A DNA stretch of 45,064 bases from Verrucomicrobiota bacterium. GTDB taxonomy: Bacteria > Verrucomicrobiota > Verrucomicrobiia > Limisphaerales > UBA9464. Position 1 is the first letter of the stretch. Each line of letters starts with the position of its first letter. The translations under genes were made by a program, and so were the position numbers. The stretch covers positions 1 through 45,064 of the forward strand of contig CANIZL010000052.1 of assembly GCA_947471985.1 (NCBI GenBank). The letters are read 5' to 3'. Positions 34,901-44,000 of the stretch are shown one piece after another. Under the pieces are notes generated by a model. That model saw only the letters and a list, made by a program, of their open reading frames with translations. It did not search any database and had not been told where the DNA came from.

Positions 34901-34935
34901 CGTCATCCCACCCGCCCCGTGCGGGTGGGATGACG
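34901..34935. terminator. 15-bp perfect hairpin between convergent genes
   Basis: CGTCATCCCACCCGC (34901-34915) and its exact complement (34921-34935) enclose a 5-base loop between the amidohydrolase stop (34861) and the oxidoreductase stop (34944). No T-run follows on either strand, so a bidirectional transcript-end or barrier role is plausible but a classic intrinsic terminator is not shown. Confidence 0.6.
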
Positions 34936-34943
34936 ATCGCGGG

Positions 34944-36437
34944 TTAGATCCGGGCCGGAACCTCGAAGCCCTTGCGATATTCGCGGGTCAACTTGAGATT
35001 CGCCGCCGCGTTGCCTTCGAACTTCTCGGCAGCCGGATTCATCTTCAGCATCTCGCCCAAGACCACGGCTCCTCCCGCCAGATCCACGCCGTTGGCGCCA
35101 CAGTGCTCCGCGAGGCGGGCAAAGGTCTCGGCCGCCGCCGGCATTCCCTGGAGCCGTTCACGGATGGCATCGGGTTTCAGGCGTTTGCCGAGCTGATAAC
35201 TGATGTTGCCCGTATGGCACAAGGCGCTGCTGAGATGCCCTTCGAGGATTTCCGCATTCAGGTCCGACGGCTTCCGGCTGCGCACCGCCGCGACGAAATT
35301 CGCGTAATGATCGGCGCCTTCCTTCCAGCGTTTGATCTCCTTGCCCGATTTGTCGTACGCAATCGCACTGTCGTAGGTGGGAATGCTCATGGAGCCGCCC
35401 TCGCATTCCACAATCACGCCCACGCTGGCCCCCTTCAGGACGTCCATGTTTTTGCCCCAGGTCTTCGGGTCCTGAAACTCCCGGGACTTCGGCAACCCGC
35501 GCACTTCAAAAATCAGCGGCGCCTTGGCGTAGCCGTGGTACACAAACTGGGTGTTCGGCGTATTGCCGTCGTCCATATAACCGAACCGCCCGCCCACACT
35601 GAACACTTCCGGACTGAGGGTCTTCTCCCCCAGCACCCAGCGGGCAATATCCATCTGGTGGATGCCCTGGTTGCCGAGATCGCCATTGCCCGTGACAAAC
35701 TGCCAGTGCCAGTCGTAGTGCAACTTCTCCCGCATCAGCGGCGCCAACGGCGACGGACCACACCAGAGATCATAATCAATGTGCGACGGCACCGCGGTGG
35801 CCGCGCTCACCTTGCCGATGCTCATGCGGGGCTTGTAGCACAGGCCGCGGGCCAACTGGATCTTGCCCAAATTTCCCGCCTGCACCCAGGCCACCGCTTC
35901 GCGCAAACCGGGATTGGAACGGGATTGCGTCCCGGTCTGAACGATCGCGCCGTAGCGGTGCGCCGCCTTGACGATCTGCCGGCCTTCCCAGGCATTGTGC
36001 GACACCGGCTTTTCCACATAGACATCCTTGCCCGCCTGAATCGCCCAGATGGCGATCAACGAATGCCAGTGATTGGGCGTCGCCGTGGAAATCGCGTCAA
36101 TCTCACCCGACTCCAGCAGCTTCCGCACGTCCGTATAGGTCGCGACGTCGATTCCATCCTTGGCCAACTCAGCCTTGCCCGCCGCCAACACCGTGGAATC
36201 CACATCGCACAGAGCAACGAGGCGCACACCCTTCAATTTCTTGAAGCCACTGATGTGATCGCGGCCCCGGCTGTTGAAACCGATCACCGCGACCCGCAGG
36301 TCGTCATTCGCCCCCAGGACGCGGCGGCGCGGACGATTGGAGGTTTGCGCCTGCACTCCGGGCGCGTAAGTGGTCCATCCGGCGGCAACGGAAGCCGCGG
36401 CCAGCGCGGACGTGGAAATGAATTCGCGACGTTTCAT
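34944..36437 (-). CDS. Tat-exported Gfo/Idh/MocA-family oxidoreductase
   Basis: The 497-residue protein starts MKRREFISTSALAAASVAAG, a twin-arginine signal with an Ala-rich core, so it is likely exported folded with its NAD(P) bound. The Rossmann fold shows LRVAVIGFNSRGRDHI near residue 55, followed by VALCDVDS and the hallmark EKPVSHNAWEGR, where Lys is catalytic. GDLGNQGIHQMDIARWVLG lies in the C-terminal alpha/beta domain. Members oxidise or epimerise sugars and polyols; some are GH109-like. The substrate is unknown. It is 88 bases downstream of the CotH-domain gene on the same strand and may share its transcript. The ATG at 36437 puts the RR motif at residues 3-4. Confidence 0.94.
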   Translation of the reverse strand: MKRREFISTSALAAASVAAGWTTYAPGVQAQTSNRPRRRVLGANDDLRVAVIGFNSRGRDHISGFKKLKGVRLVALCDVDSTVLAAGKAELAKDGIDVATYTDVRKLLESGEIDAISTATPNHWHSLIAIWAIQAGKDVYVEKPVSHNAWEGRQIVKAAHRYGAIVQTGTQSRSNPGLREAVAWVQAGNLGKIQLARGLCYKPRMSIGKVSAATAVPSHIDYDLWCGPSPLAPLMREKLHYDWHWQFVTGNGDLGNQGIHQMDIARWVLGEKTLSPEVFSVGGRFGYMDDGNTPNTQFVYHGYAKAPLIFEVRGLPKSREFQDPKTWGKNMDVLKGASVGVIVECEGGSMSIPTYDSAIAYDKSGKEIKRWKEGADHYANFVAAVRSRKPSDLNAEILEGHLSSALCHTGNISYQLGKRLKPDAIRERLQGMPAAAETFARLAEHCGANGVDLAGGAVVLGEMLKMNPAAEKFEGNAAANLKLTREYRKGFEVPARI

Positions 36438-36525
36438 GGAGATAGCACTGCATTTCATGCGCCTTCACCCGCCTGCGGGCAATCCCAAAGTTCGGGAAAT
36501 TTCAAGCGCTAACCGCGCCGCCGAC

Positions 36526-39500
36526 TCACAAGGGCGTCACCCGCAGACGGATGAACCACGATTGGGCCGCGGCCGCCGACCACGGTACCGCACTGCGATA
36601 CGTGTCGGTGATCGTCCCGTCGGAATTCTCCCGGGAATCGCCGCGGACCAAATCGGCCTCCGCCGCTCCCCAGAGCTGCAGATTGCCACTGGTTTCCAAG
36701 CGCGCCCCCACTCCGCCCACCACCGGATTCCGCCGCACCGCCACCGACAAATAAACGTCTTCCGCACCGTTCACGAACATCGGCACCACCGTCACGAGGA
36801 CCGGATTCGCCGAGTTGGGATCCGCCGGATCCGAGCCCGTGGCGAACTCGAAGAAATCGGTGAGCCCATCGCCATCGGAATCCTTCGCCAGATCGCCGAC
36901 AAACCGGTCGGCACCGCGTCCGGACACACCGGGAGTTCCGCCCACCTTGGCGCTGCGCACCCAGTGCGCGGGATCCGCCGGATCGGGATTCAACTCGGGA
37001 TGATCCAGGATCAGGCTGTAGCCTTCGCCGGTCCCGGCATCGGGCCAGGGAGCCTTGTCATTGTACCGAAATTCCTGAATGACCGCCCCGTCGGCCGCCA
37101 GAAGTGCGAGGGTCTCCCCGCCATTGTCCAATTGACCCCGATAAGCCCCGGCAATCCGTCCCGCCGGCACCTGCGGATTGCGCAGACTGAAGGCCCGCAC
37201 GTCCGCCGCCACCACGAGCGATTCCCCGGCCCGCAATAACCGGCCCGAAGGCGCGGCGTACCGGAAATCAAAATTGAGACCGTTGCCAAAGTGCACCCCG
37301 GACAGATCGACGGTCTGCCGCGAGCGATTGTGCAGTTCCACGAATTCGAATTTCTCGGCATCCACCAGTCCCGCCGTCCGCTCATCGGCCGTAAGCGGCG
37401 CGGGTTGATACAGCACCTCCGAAATCACCAGATTCGCGGCACTCGCCGGCACGGGGGATAACAGGAAGGTGGCCGTGGCCAGCGGCGACCATTGATTCTG
37501 CGCGAGCATTCGGACCTTCACCATCGTCGAGGCGTCGATACTGAGCGGCCGAACATACTTCACGGCCGAAGGACTCACCGCTCCACCGGGCACGCGCGGG
37601 TCGGATCGGTCCAAGGTGTAATAGAGCACCCCGTCCGGATAAACGACGTTGGAAACCACTCCGCGGTAGGGAGCCAGGCTGAGTTTTAACGGTTCCGAAA
37701 CCGCCCCGCCCGCGTGGCTGAGGACCGGCGGCCGCAGCACGTTCTTGCCGGTCCGCAGGCTTTGATCATCCAGCCATTCCAGCCGGGGCTTGAGCCAGTT
37801 CTTCAGGTAGGCCACTTCCTCCTGCCAGGTCTTGATCTTGGTCGAAGCCGCCGGATTGGGCCAATCCCGCGTGCCGAGTCGCGGCCACTTGCGAAAATGC
37901 CGGGCCACCGGGTTTTGAATCGAATTGGGCGCGCGATTGCTGACTCCGCCCGTGTATCCATCCAACAGCGTGGCCATGTGCCGGTCGATCGTGGCCATGA
38001 CCTGGTCGGTGGATAAAATGCTGCCGCGCATCTGCCAATAACGATCCCAATGCGCGATTTTATAATCCGGATCCGCATGCAGGCGCGGATACCAGAGCTG
38101 CCCCACGCCATTGGCTACATCGTATAACCAGCCGGTGGGAGTTTCGCCGGAACCGTAGTCGGCATTACCCAGCGAAATATTGAAATCCCACAACGGCCCG
38201 GCTCCGAGCCGCCCGGAGCGATCCTTGTGGAAGTAAGTGCTGAAAACGTACCCATCCACCTGCTTGGAAACTTCCAGCATCCACTGCGCATCAATGAAGG
38301 TATCGGCGTCAACATACGCCGCATAGCCCGTCCGGGGATTGCGGTAAGACGTCCCCATCAACGCCTTTTCAAAATTGTTCACATAGCCCTTGATGTAATT
38401 GAATTGGGGCCCGTTCAGCTTGTCGGGATCAAAGCTCTGCAGGGGGATGGTCAGGCTCGCCGTCGTCCAGTTGTTCTTCAGCGCATCGTCCTTGTCCTTG
38501 CGGATGATGTACCCCCCGGTGATCAGATCGGACGCCACCGTTTTGTCATTGAGATTCGCCAGGGGCACCCGGTCCTTGCCGCGCTTGAGTTTCTCCATGA
38601 GCAGGTACACCCCTTGATAGCTGCTGTAGCCCACCCGTCCGGCCACGGGTTTGGTTTGATTGAAGAACAACTCGATGAACTGCGAACGCACCGCCATGCC
38701 GTCGTCGCCCCGCAAGGTCCGCATCCAGTCATAGATCAGCTTGTTCCGCATCAGGGTCTTCTCACTCCACGGGCCATAGAGAATCCAATCCGAATCGGCC
38801 GGCATGCCCAGCAAGCTGGCATTTTTGTCGTTGCCCGACTCGTCCCACAGCTCGAGGGAATAGCTGTGCTGATCAAATCCCGCCGAGCTTTCGCCGTGCA
38901 AATGAACGCCGCAGGGCCCGGCGTATTCCGGCGGGGTGTTCACCGACGCCCGGCCGGTCACCGGGTCCGGCCGGATCGCTACCACGTAGCCCGGTCGGTA
39001 CGGCCGCACACCCCCCGAGGCGCCATCCACCGAGAAGCCAAAACTGTCCACAAAGAGGAACGGCAGATTGGAATCAAAGGCTTGCCCCGTGCCGGCGAAA
39101 TTCTTCAGCGTGGCGTCCATCAACACATAGGTCCGGCTGACCACGGCGCCCGGCAGATGTCCCGGGGCGTAGGATCGGGCCTTCACGGTGGTGAATCCGG
39201 CGATGGCCAGCGCGTTGCTGTACAACAGCGAATTCGGTCCCGGTTCCGTGCGATCCAGCGTATAGCGAATTTCAATGCCCGGCACGGCGGGCACGCTCAA
39301 GGCCAAAGACAACGGATCAGCGACGAAGCCGCCATCGTGGGAGAACGCCACTTCGGCACTCAAGGACGCCGGGGACGGCACCTGGGTGTTCACCAAGCCC
39401 GGCGAGGGCGGGATCATATAACCGCGCACGCGATTGGTCCCCATTTCCCCATACGAAACGTTCTTCTCCTGTGCCCCGTACGTATAATCGCTGACCACCG

Positions 39501-40563
39501 TCTTGCCGTCCGGCCGCACCAGGGCCAGATACCCGGCATTCTTGTCGAGCGTAAAGCTCGTGTGCACCAGATTGGAGGGCCCCGCCTGAATGTTCCTGCC
39601 GGAGGCGAAGATCAATTGATAATTATACGGATTGAGCGTCAGCCCTTGGATCCGCCATTTCGTCAGATTGTTCTTCGAATCGGTCAGGTACCAGCCGGTC
39701 AGATCCACCGCGTTGGCCGAGCCGTTCAGCAGTTCCAGCCAGCCGGGCTTGTCCGCGTACTCGTCTTCCACGGTGGAATTATTGGCGACAAACTCCGAGA
39801 TGATCGGCCCACCCGCTTCAATCACCGGAAGCCCCACCGTGGTGGCCCGCAAGCTGTCGATGGCCACGTCCATGCTGGCGTCGGTGGACCGCGCAGTGAA
39901 GGCAAAAGTATTGCCCACGCCCGGACTGAAACCGGGGGTCGGCAGATCGGTGCAAATCAACCGGTTGTCATAACTGACGTCCAGTCCGGCCGAATCCCAA
40001 TGAATGACCACGGGCCGAAAGACCGTATCCAGCAGAAATGAGCGGGGGAAATTACCAACGGTGACCCCTCCCACCGAAATCTGGATCGACGTCGCATCGT
40101 CACCGGACGCGCGCGTATCAAAGCCAATGGAAAGCCCCCGCGGGAGCGGGGCGAAACCGCTCTCGCCGGTGCCGTTGTCCTCCGGGATGCGCCCAAAATT
40201 AACCGACCATCCTTCGCCGGGATTTCCGTCCGGCTGGGCATTCATCGCAACCGAGAACTTGAGATCGAAACTGCGCACCACGTTGCCGGGATCGAGGTCC
40301 GGAAGCTTGAAGGAACCGATCGCATTCGTGGCAATCTTGGCCGACAGGCGCAAGACGCCGTCAAAAACCCCGGCCACGGGAAAACCCAGACCGGCCGCCT
40401 GATCGGAACCGATGCGGGTGCCATCGCCCAAATCGGTCGTTCCCTCGGCATAATCGAAGGACTGAACCGGCGCCCCGGCCCCCGCGGGATAGCCGGCTGC
40501 CAGGGAACAAAACGAGGGTACGAGGAGCACCACGGCCCACCACAGGATACGGGGTATGCGCAT
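36526..40563 (-). CDS. Exported CotH-kinase protein with lamin-tail and chitobiase-like domains
   Basis: The 1345-residue protein has a signal peptide MRIPRILWWAVVLLVPSFCSLAAG. About 30-240 is a beta-sandwich of concanavalin type. A first lamin-tail domain (about 250-380, IISEFVANNSTVEDEYADKPGW) is followed by a chitobiase C-terminal-like domain (about 405-480, IEIRYTLDRTEPGPNS). The CotH kinase domain covers about 545-925 (HLHGESSAGF, LLGMPADSDWILYGPWSEKT, GVYLLMEKLKRGKDRV and GPLWDFNISLGNADYG). A second chitobiase-like domain (about 945-1030) and lamin-tail domain (about 1044-1165) follow, then a calcium-binding DSDGDGLTDFFEF repeat. CotH proteins phosphorylate secreted targets in spore-formers; no spore system is implied here. 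The ATG at 40563 was chosen for its signal peptide. Confidence 0.93.
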   Translation of the reverse strand: MRIPRILWWAVVLLVPSFCSLAAGYPAGAGAPVQSFDYAEGTTDLGDGTRIGSDQAAGLGFPVAGVFDGVLRLSAKIATNAIGSFKLPDLDPGNVVRSFDLKFSVAMNAQPDGNPGEGWSVNFGRIPEDNGTGESGFAPLPRGLSIGFDTRASGDDATSIQISVGGVTVGNFPRSFLLDTVFRPVVIHWDSAGLDVSYDNRLICTDLPTPGFSPGVGNTFAFTARSTDASMDVAIDSLRATTVGLPVIEAGGPIISEFVANNSTVEDEYADKPGWLELLNGSANAVDLTGWYLTDSKNNLTKWRIQGLTLNPYNYQLIFASGRNIQAGPSNLVHTSFTLDKNAGYLALVRPDGKTVVSDYTYGAQEKNVSYGEMGTNRVRGYMIPPSPGLVNTQVPSPASLSAEVAFSHDGGFVADPLSLALSVPAVPGIEIRYTLDRTEPGPNSLLYSNALAIAGFTTVKARSYAPGHLPGAVVSRTYVLMDATLKNFAGTGQAFDSNLPFLFVDSFGFSVDGASGGVRPYRPGYVVAIRPDPVTGRASVNTPPEYAGPCGVHLHGESSAGFDQHSYSLELWDESGNDKNASLLGMPADSDWILYGPWSEKTLMRNKLIYDWMRTLRGDDGMAVRSQFIELFFNQTKPVAGRVGYSSYQGVYLLMEKLKRGKDRVPLANLNDKTVASDLITGGYIIRKDKDDALKNNWTTASLTIPLQSFDPDKLNGPQFNYIKGYVNNFEKALMGTSYRNPRTGYAAYVDADTFIDAQWMLEVSKQVDGYVFSTYFHKDRSGRLGAGPLWDFNISLGNADYGSGETPTGWLYDVANGVGQLWYPRLHADPDYKIAHWDRYWQMRGSILSTDQVMATIDRHMATLLDGYTGGVSNRAPNSIQNPVARHFRKWPRLGTRDWPNPAASTKIKTWQEEVAYLKNWLKPRLEWLDDQSLRTGKNVLRPPVLSHAGGAVSEPLKLSLAPYRGVVSNVVYPDGVLYYTLDRSDPRVPGGAVSPSAVKYVRPLSIDASTMVKVRMLAQNQWSPLATATFLLSPVPASAANLVISEVLYQPAPLTADERTAGLVDAEKFEFVELHNRSRQTVDLSGVHFGNGLNFDFRYAAPSGRLLRAGESLVVAADVRAFSLRNPQVPAGRIAGAYRGQLDNGGETLALLAADGAVIQEFRYNDKAPWPDAGTGEGYSLILDHPELNPDPADPAHWVRSAKVGGTPGVSGRGADRFVGDLAKDSDGDGLTDFFEFATGSDPADPNSANPVLVTVVPMFVNGAEDVYLSVAVRRNPVVGGVGARLETSGNLQLWGAAEADLVRGDSRENSDGTITDTYRSAVPWSAAAAQSWFIRLRVTPL

Positions 40564-40776
40564 GAATTTGAGAAGTGTTGCGCGTTCAATGACGCCATTC
40601 GGCACCATTGGCAAGACTGGCGGACCGGAAAAGGCAAACGGGCAAACGCCCGTCCAGCGAAATCTGTCGACGGGTCGGCAGCGCCGTTCGCGCCCACCGG
40701 ATCCAGATAAGTCAACCGCCAATAATGTAACAATTCGGCACTGGCAACGCGGGGGCGCGCGGATCATTTTGGATAT

Positions 40777-41040
40777 GTGAAATCTCCCAAAAAGGAACCG
40801 ATCGAACATCCGGAATTGCCGAGCGCTAAAGTCCTGGCCGCGGCCGTGGACGCCTTCCGGGCGAAGAAGGTGGAGTTCAAGGCCATCAAACAAGGCGTCC
40901 GCGTGGCGAAGAAGGCGGTCAAAACCGCCCGCAAGGCACATCGACGCAGCCTGGAGAAACTGGAAAAAAGCGACCGCCCGAAGGGCAAGAAGGCCGAGTC
41001 CCGGGGCGCCAAGAGCAGCCGGACGGCCAAAAAGAAATAG
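40777..41040 (+). CDS. Small lysine-rich basic protein (histone-H1-like composition)
   Basis: The 87-residue product starts at GTG and contains 21 Lys and 8 Arg, one third of the protein. Residues 1-50 are a predicted helix with mixed charge (AKVLAAAVDAFRAKKVEFKA), and the C-terminal third is a disordered Lys/Ala/Ser tail with GKKAESRGAKSSRTAKKK. Composition and tail resemble bacterial H1-like or nucleoid-associated proteins, so nucleic-acid binding is likely but inferred. It is divergent from the CotH gene (213-base gap) and converges on the dehydrogenase gene, with a hairpin between. Confidence 0.7.
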   Translation: MKSPKKEPIEHPELPSAKVLAAAVDAFRAKKVEFKAIKQGVRVAKKAVKTARKAHRRSLEKLEKSDRPKGKKAESRGAKSSRTAKKK

Positions 41041-41058
41041 TCGGCGCCGGTCCGGCGA

Positions 41059-41078
41059 CCGGGTCCCCTCGGACCCGG
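41059..41078. terminator. GC-rich hairpin between convergent genes
   Basis: CCGGGTCC and GGACCCGG form an 8-bp stem with loop CCTC between the lysine-rich gene stop (41040) and the dehydrogenase stop (41088). It has no T-run; a bidirectional terminator role is tentative. Confidence 0.45.
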
Positions 41079-41087
41079 CGCACCACT

Positions 41088-44000
41088 CTATTTCAGAGTC
41101 CCCAGGAACTCGATCACATCGCGCAACTCCTGGCGGGTCAGGGCGCCGGCCAGCCCTTCCGGCATGCCGCTGACGCCTTTCTCGCGGGCCTTCACGTCCG
41201 CTTTGGGAATATGGACGTCACTGCCGTCTTCCGGATTGATCAGGACAATTTCCGCGGCCGTCTCGGAGCGCACCGTACCGGCCACCGCGTCGCCGTTCTT
41301 ACGGGTGATGATCGCGGCCTCGAATCCCGGCGCGATCTGTTGATTCGGCGCAACAATTGATTCCAGCAGATACTCCCGCACCGCCCGGGTGGCCACACCG
41401 TCGAGGCGGGGACCCGCATTGCCTCCGCCGTCGGTGCCGATCTGATGACACCGCGTGCAGGCGACGGCGGCGTTTTCGTAAAAGATCTTGCGACCGCGCG
41501 CCGCATTTCCCCCCACCAACGCCTCGAGATACGGCGTCAGATGATCCTTGGGCAGCTTCCAATCCTGATAGGCCGCCAGCCGGTTCGTCACCGCAGCGAC
41601 GCTGCGTTTGGCCGCCGCCTCCACCAAGTCCAGGGTCACCTCCGGGGCGATCTCCCGGCGCATCAATTGATCGAGAGCGTCGGCGAGCAGGGCATCGGCC
41701 GCCGGCGATTTCAAGTCGCCCAGAGAGGCGTATGCCGACTGTTGTTCCGCCAGGGAACCGGTGCGAATCCGGGCGGTCAACTGCCCCACGGCATCGTTGG
41801 GATTCAATTCGGCATTCAACCGGGACGCTTCCAGACGGAGCGATTCAGCGGACGACGCACCCGCAAAGGCCAGCATTTCGGCGACGGGATCAGTGGAAGG
41901 CGCGGGACTCGCGGCCGGTTTTGTCCGACTGCCGTCGACCTGGCGCAACTGCACCCACGGCCGCAGGGCGGCCGCGCGGGCCCGATCGGAAGCGGCCGGA
42001 TTGCGGATCAGGGCCTCCAGGCGGGGCGCGGCCTCCGGGACGGGCACAGACCGCAGGGCCTGACAAGCAGCCACCAGTTCGGTTTCGCCCGCCCGACTGG
42101 GATCCAGCAGCGTGGGCAGGACCGCCTTCAAGGACGCTTTGGCGGTGTCTGCCGAACGGGGCGGGAGCGGACGATGCAATCCGGTGATACGATCCCGGGC
42201 AGGCGGCGCCGGCCATTGGGCGAGGGCGAAAAGGCTTTCGGCCCGGATCAACGCCGGAAGGGCTGAATTGGTGGACCAGGCGGCCAGCCGCGCACTGGCG
42301 GCCCGATCGCCCACCCGGAAGTTGGCGTTGACGATGCGCAGCAACAGGGGTGTCAGATGATCGACCGGCGCATTGGTCCACGGCAGCGGTTGATCCCAAC
42401 GTACATCGCGAATCGGCGAACCACCGGACGGACTGGACGCCACCGGAGATTGCTGGCGCCATGGCGCGGTCAGCTTGAGCAGCGCCTCAAGCCGCGACGT
42501 CTCCGCCCAAGCCGCCAGGGCCGGCAGCGCGTCCACGATCGGCCGATCATGGATCGCCCGGGCCGCTTCCAGCACGATCCACGGATCCGGGTCGGTCAGA
42601 AATTGAACCAAAGTGGCCGTGTCTTTGGGCCGCAGCGAGGGCTGCGCGCGTAAAGCCAACAACCCGGCCATGCGTCGATGCGTGGGTGTTCCGCGGCCCG
42701 GGGCAAATTCCACCGACGCTCCCAACGCTCCGGCCGGCAGCCGGGGGACCGCCGCCGTCAGCAGATTGAGCGCGTATTGACGGACGACCAGATCGCGACT
42801 CCCCCAGCGATCCAGCACCGCGGCGACAAAGGGAAACGGGGGCACGGGATCACTCGCCCGAAGCTTCGCGGGCAGTTTCAGCGCCGCCCCGCCGGTCGTA
42901 AACCGCAAACGATCGGCCGCGCCCGGCGCCGGCGGATTTCCCGTCCCCACACGCAACGTATCGGAGGGAGCGATCCAGAAGTGGCGCAGACCGGCCAGCG
43001 CATGAGCGACCACCCGCGGTTCCGGATCCAGCGTCAACCCCAGCAAGGCGGCTTGCGCGCGAGCGACGCGGGCTTCGCCCAACATCCGCCCCAACTGACC
43101 CCGGATTTCCGGATCCGTATTCAGGGTCAAGGGCACCAGGGCTTCCAGATCCTGGACCAGCGACGTTGCCGGTAGGCGACGCGCCAGCTGACCCAACGCC
43201 CAGATGGCCTGCAGCTGGGCCGTCGGGTTGGAGGATTCCCGGACGAGCCGGCACAAACCCGCCACCGACTTCTCGCCGCGCAACGCCAGTTCAAACTGCG
43301 CCTCCTGCCGCACCCGCATATCGCGGTGGGGCAATAACGCGAGCAGCTCGGCTTCGCTGCGTTGAGTCATGCCCGCGGCCAGAAGTTTCCGGGTCTCGCC
43401 AACCGCCGGATCTGCCAGCACTTCGGGAAACCAGGCGCGGTAGATGCGACCCTTGTTGCTTTTCGGCCAGCCCTCATGCCAGTCGGCAAAATAGATGGAT
43501 CCATCCGGCCCCAGATCGACGTCCGGTACCAGCGAATTCCAGATAAACTCATCGTGCGCCATCAACTCATAGCCCGCCCCGGACGGACGCACCTTCAGGG
43601 AATAGACGCCACTTCGGGAGCTGGTGCCTTTGAAGTAGGCCAGCAGGAATCGGTGCTGCAGGCTCGCGGGAAACGTCGTTCCGTAGTCATAGACCAGCCC
43701 GCTGGGGCCATCGCCGATATTGGCGATGGGGGGCAGGATGTAGGCGGCTTGTCCGGGAAAATGGGGCACCCAGAGACGTTCCAGGTTCCACATACCCGCG
43801 TTACCCAAAGGCGCGTGTTGATGCCCCACACGCCAGCCGGCGTCCATCCCCTCCACCACCTGCACCCAGCGTTCACGATCGCCCTGATCCGAGTCGTTGT
43901 CGCCCGTGAACAAATCGCCCACTTCGTTGAAAGCGAGTTCCTGGGGATTGCGCAATCCGTGGGCCACGACTTCCAGATGACTCCCATCTGGTTCACAGCG

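Noticed and set aside
38227-40041. 604-residue rightward open frame opposite the CotH gene
   Set aside because: It is antisense to the CotH and lamin-tail domains and has shadow composition.
36526-40563. Spore-coat function for the CotH protein
   Set aside because: No other sporulation genes are visible and CotH kinases are widespread outside spore-formers.
40564-40941. 126-residue N-terminal extension of the CotH protein
   Set aside because: It is antisense to the lysine-rich gene and lacks family likeness; the signal peptide at 40563 gives the better start.
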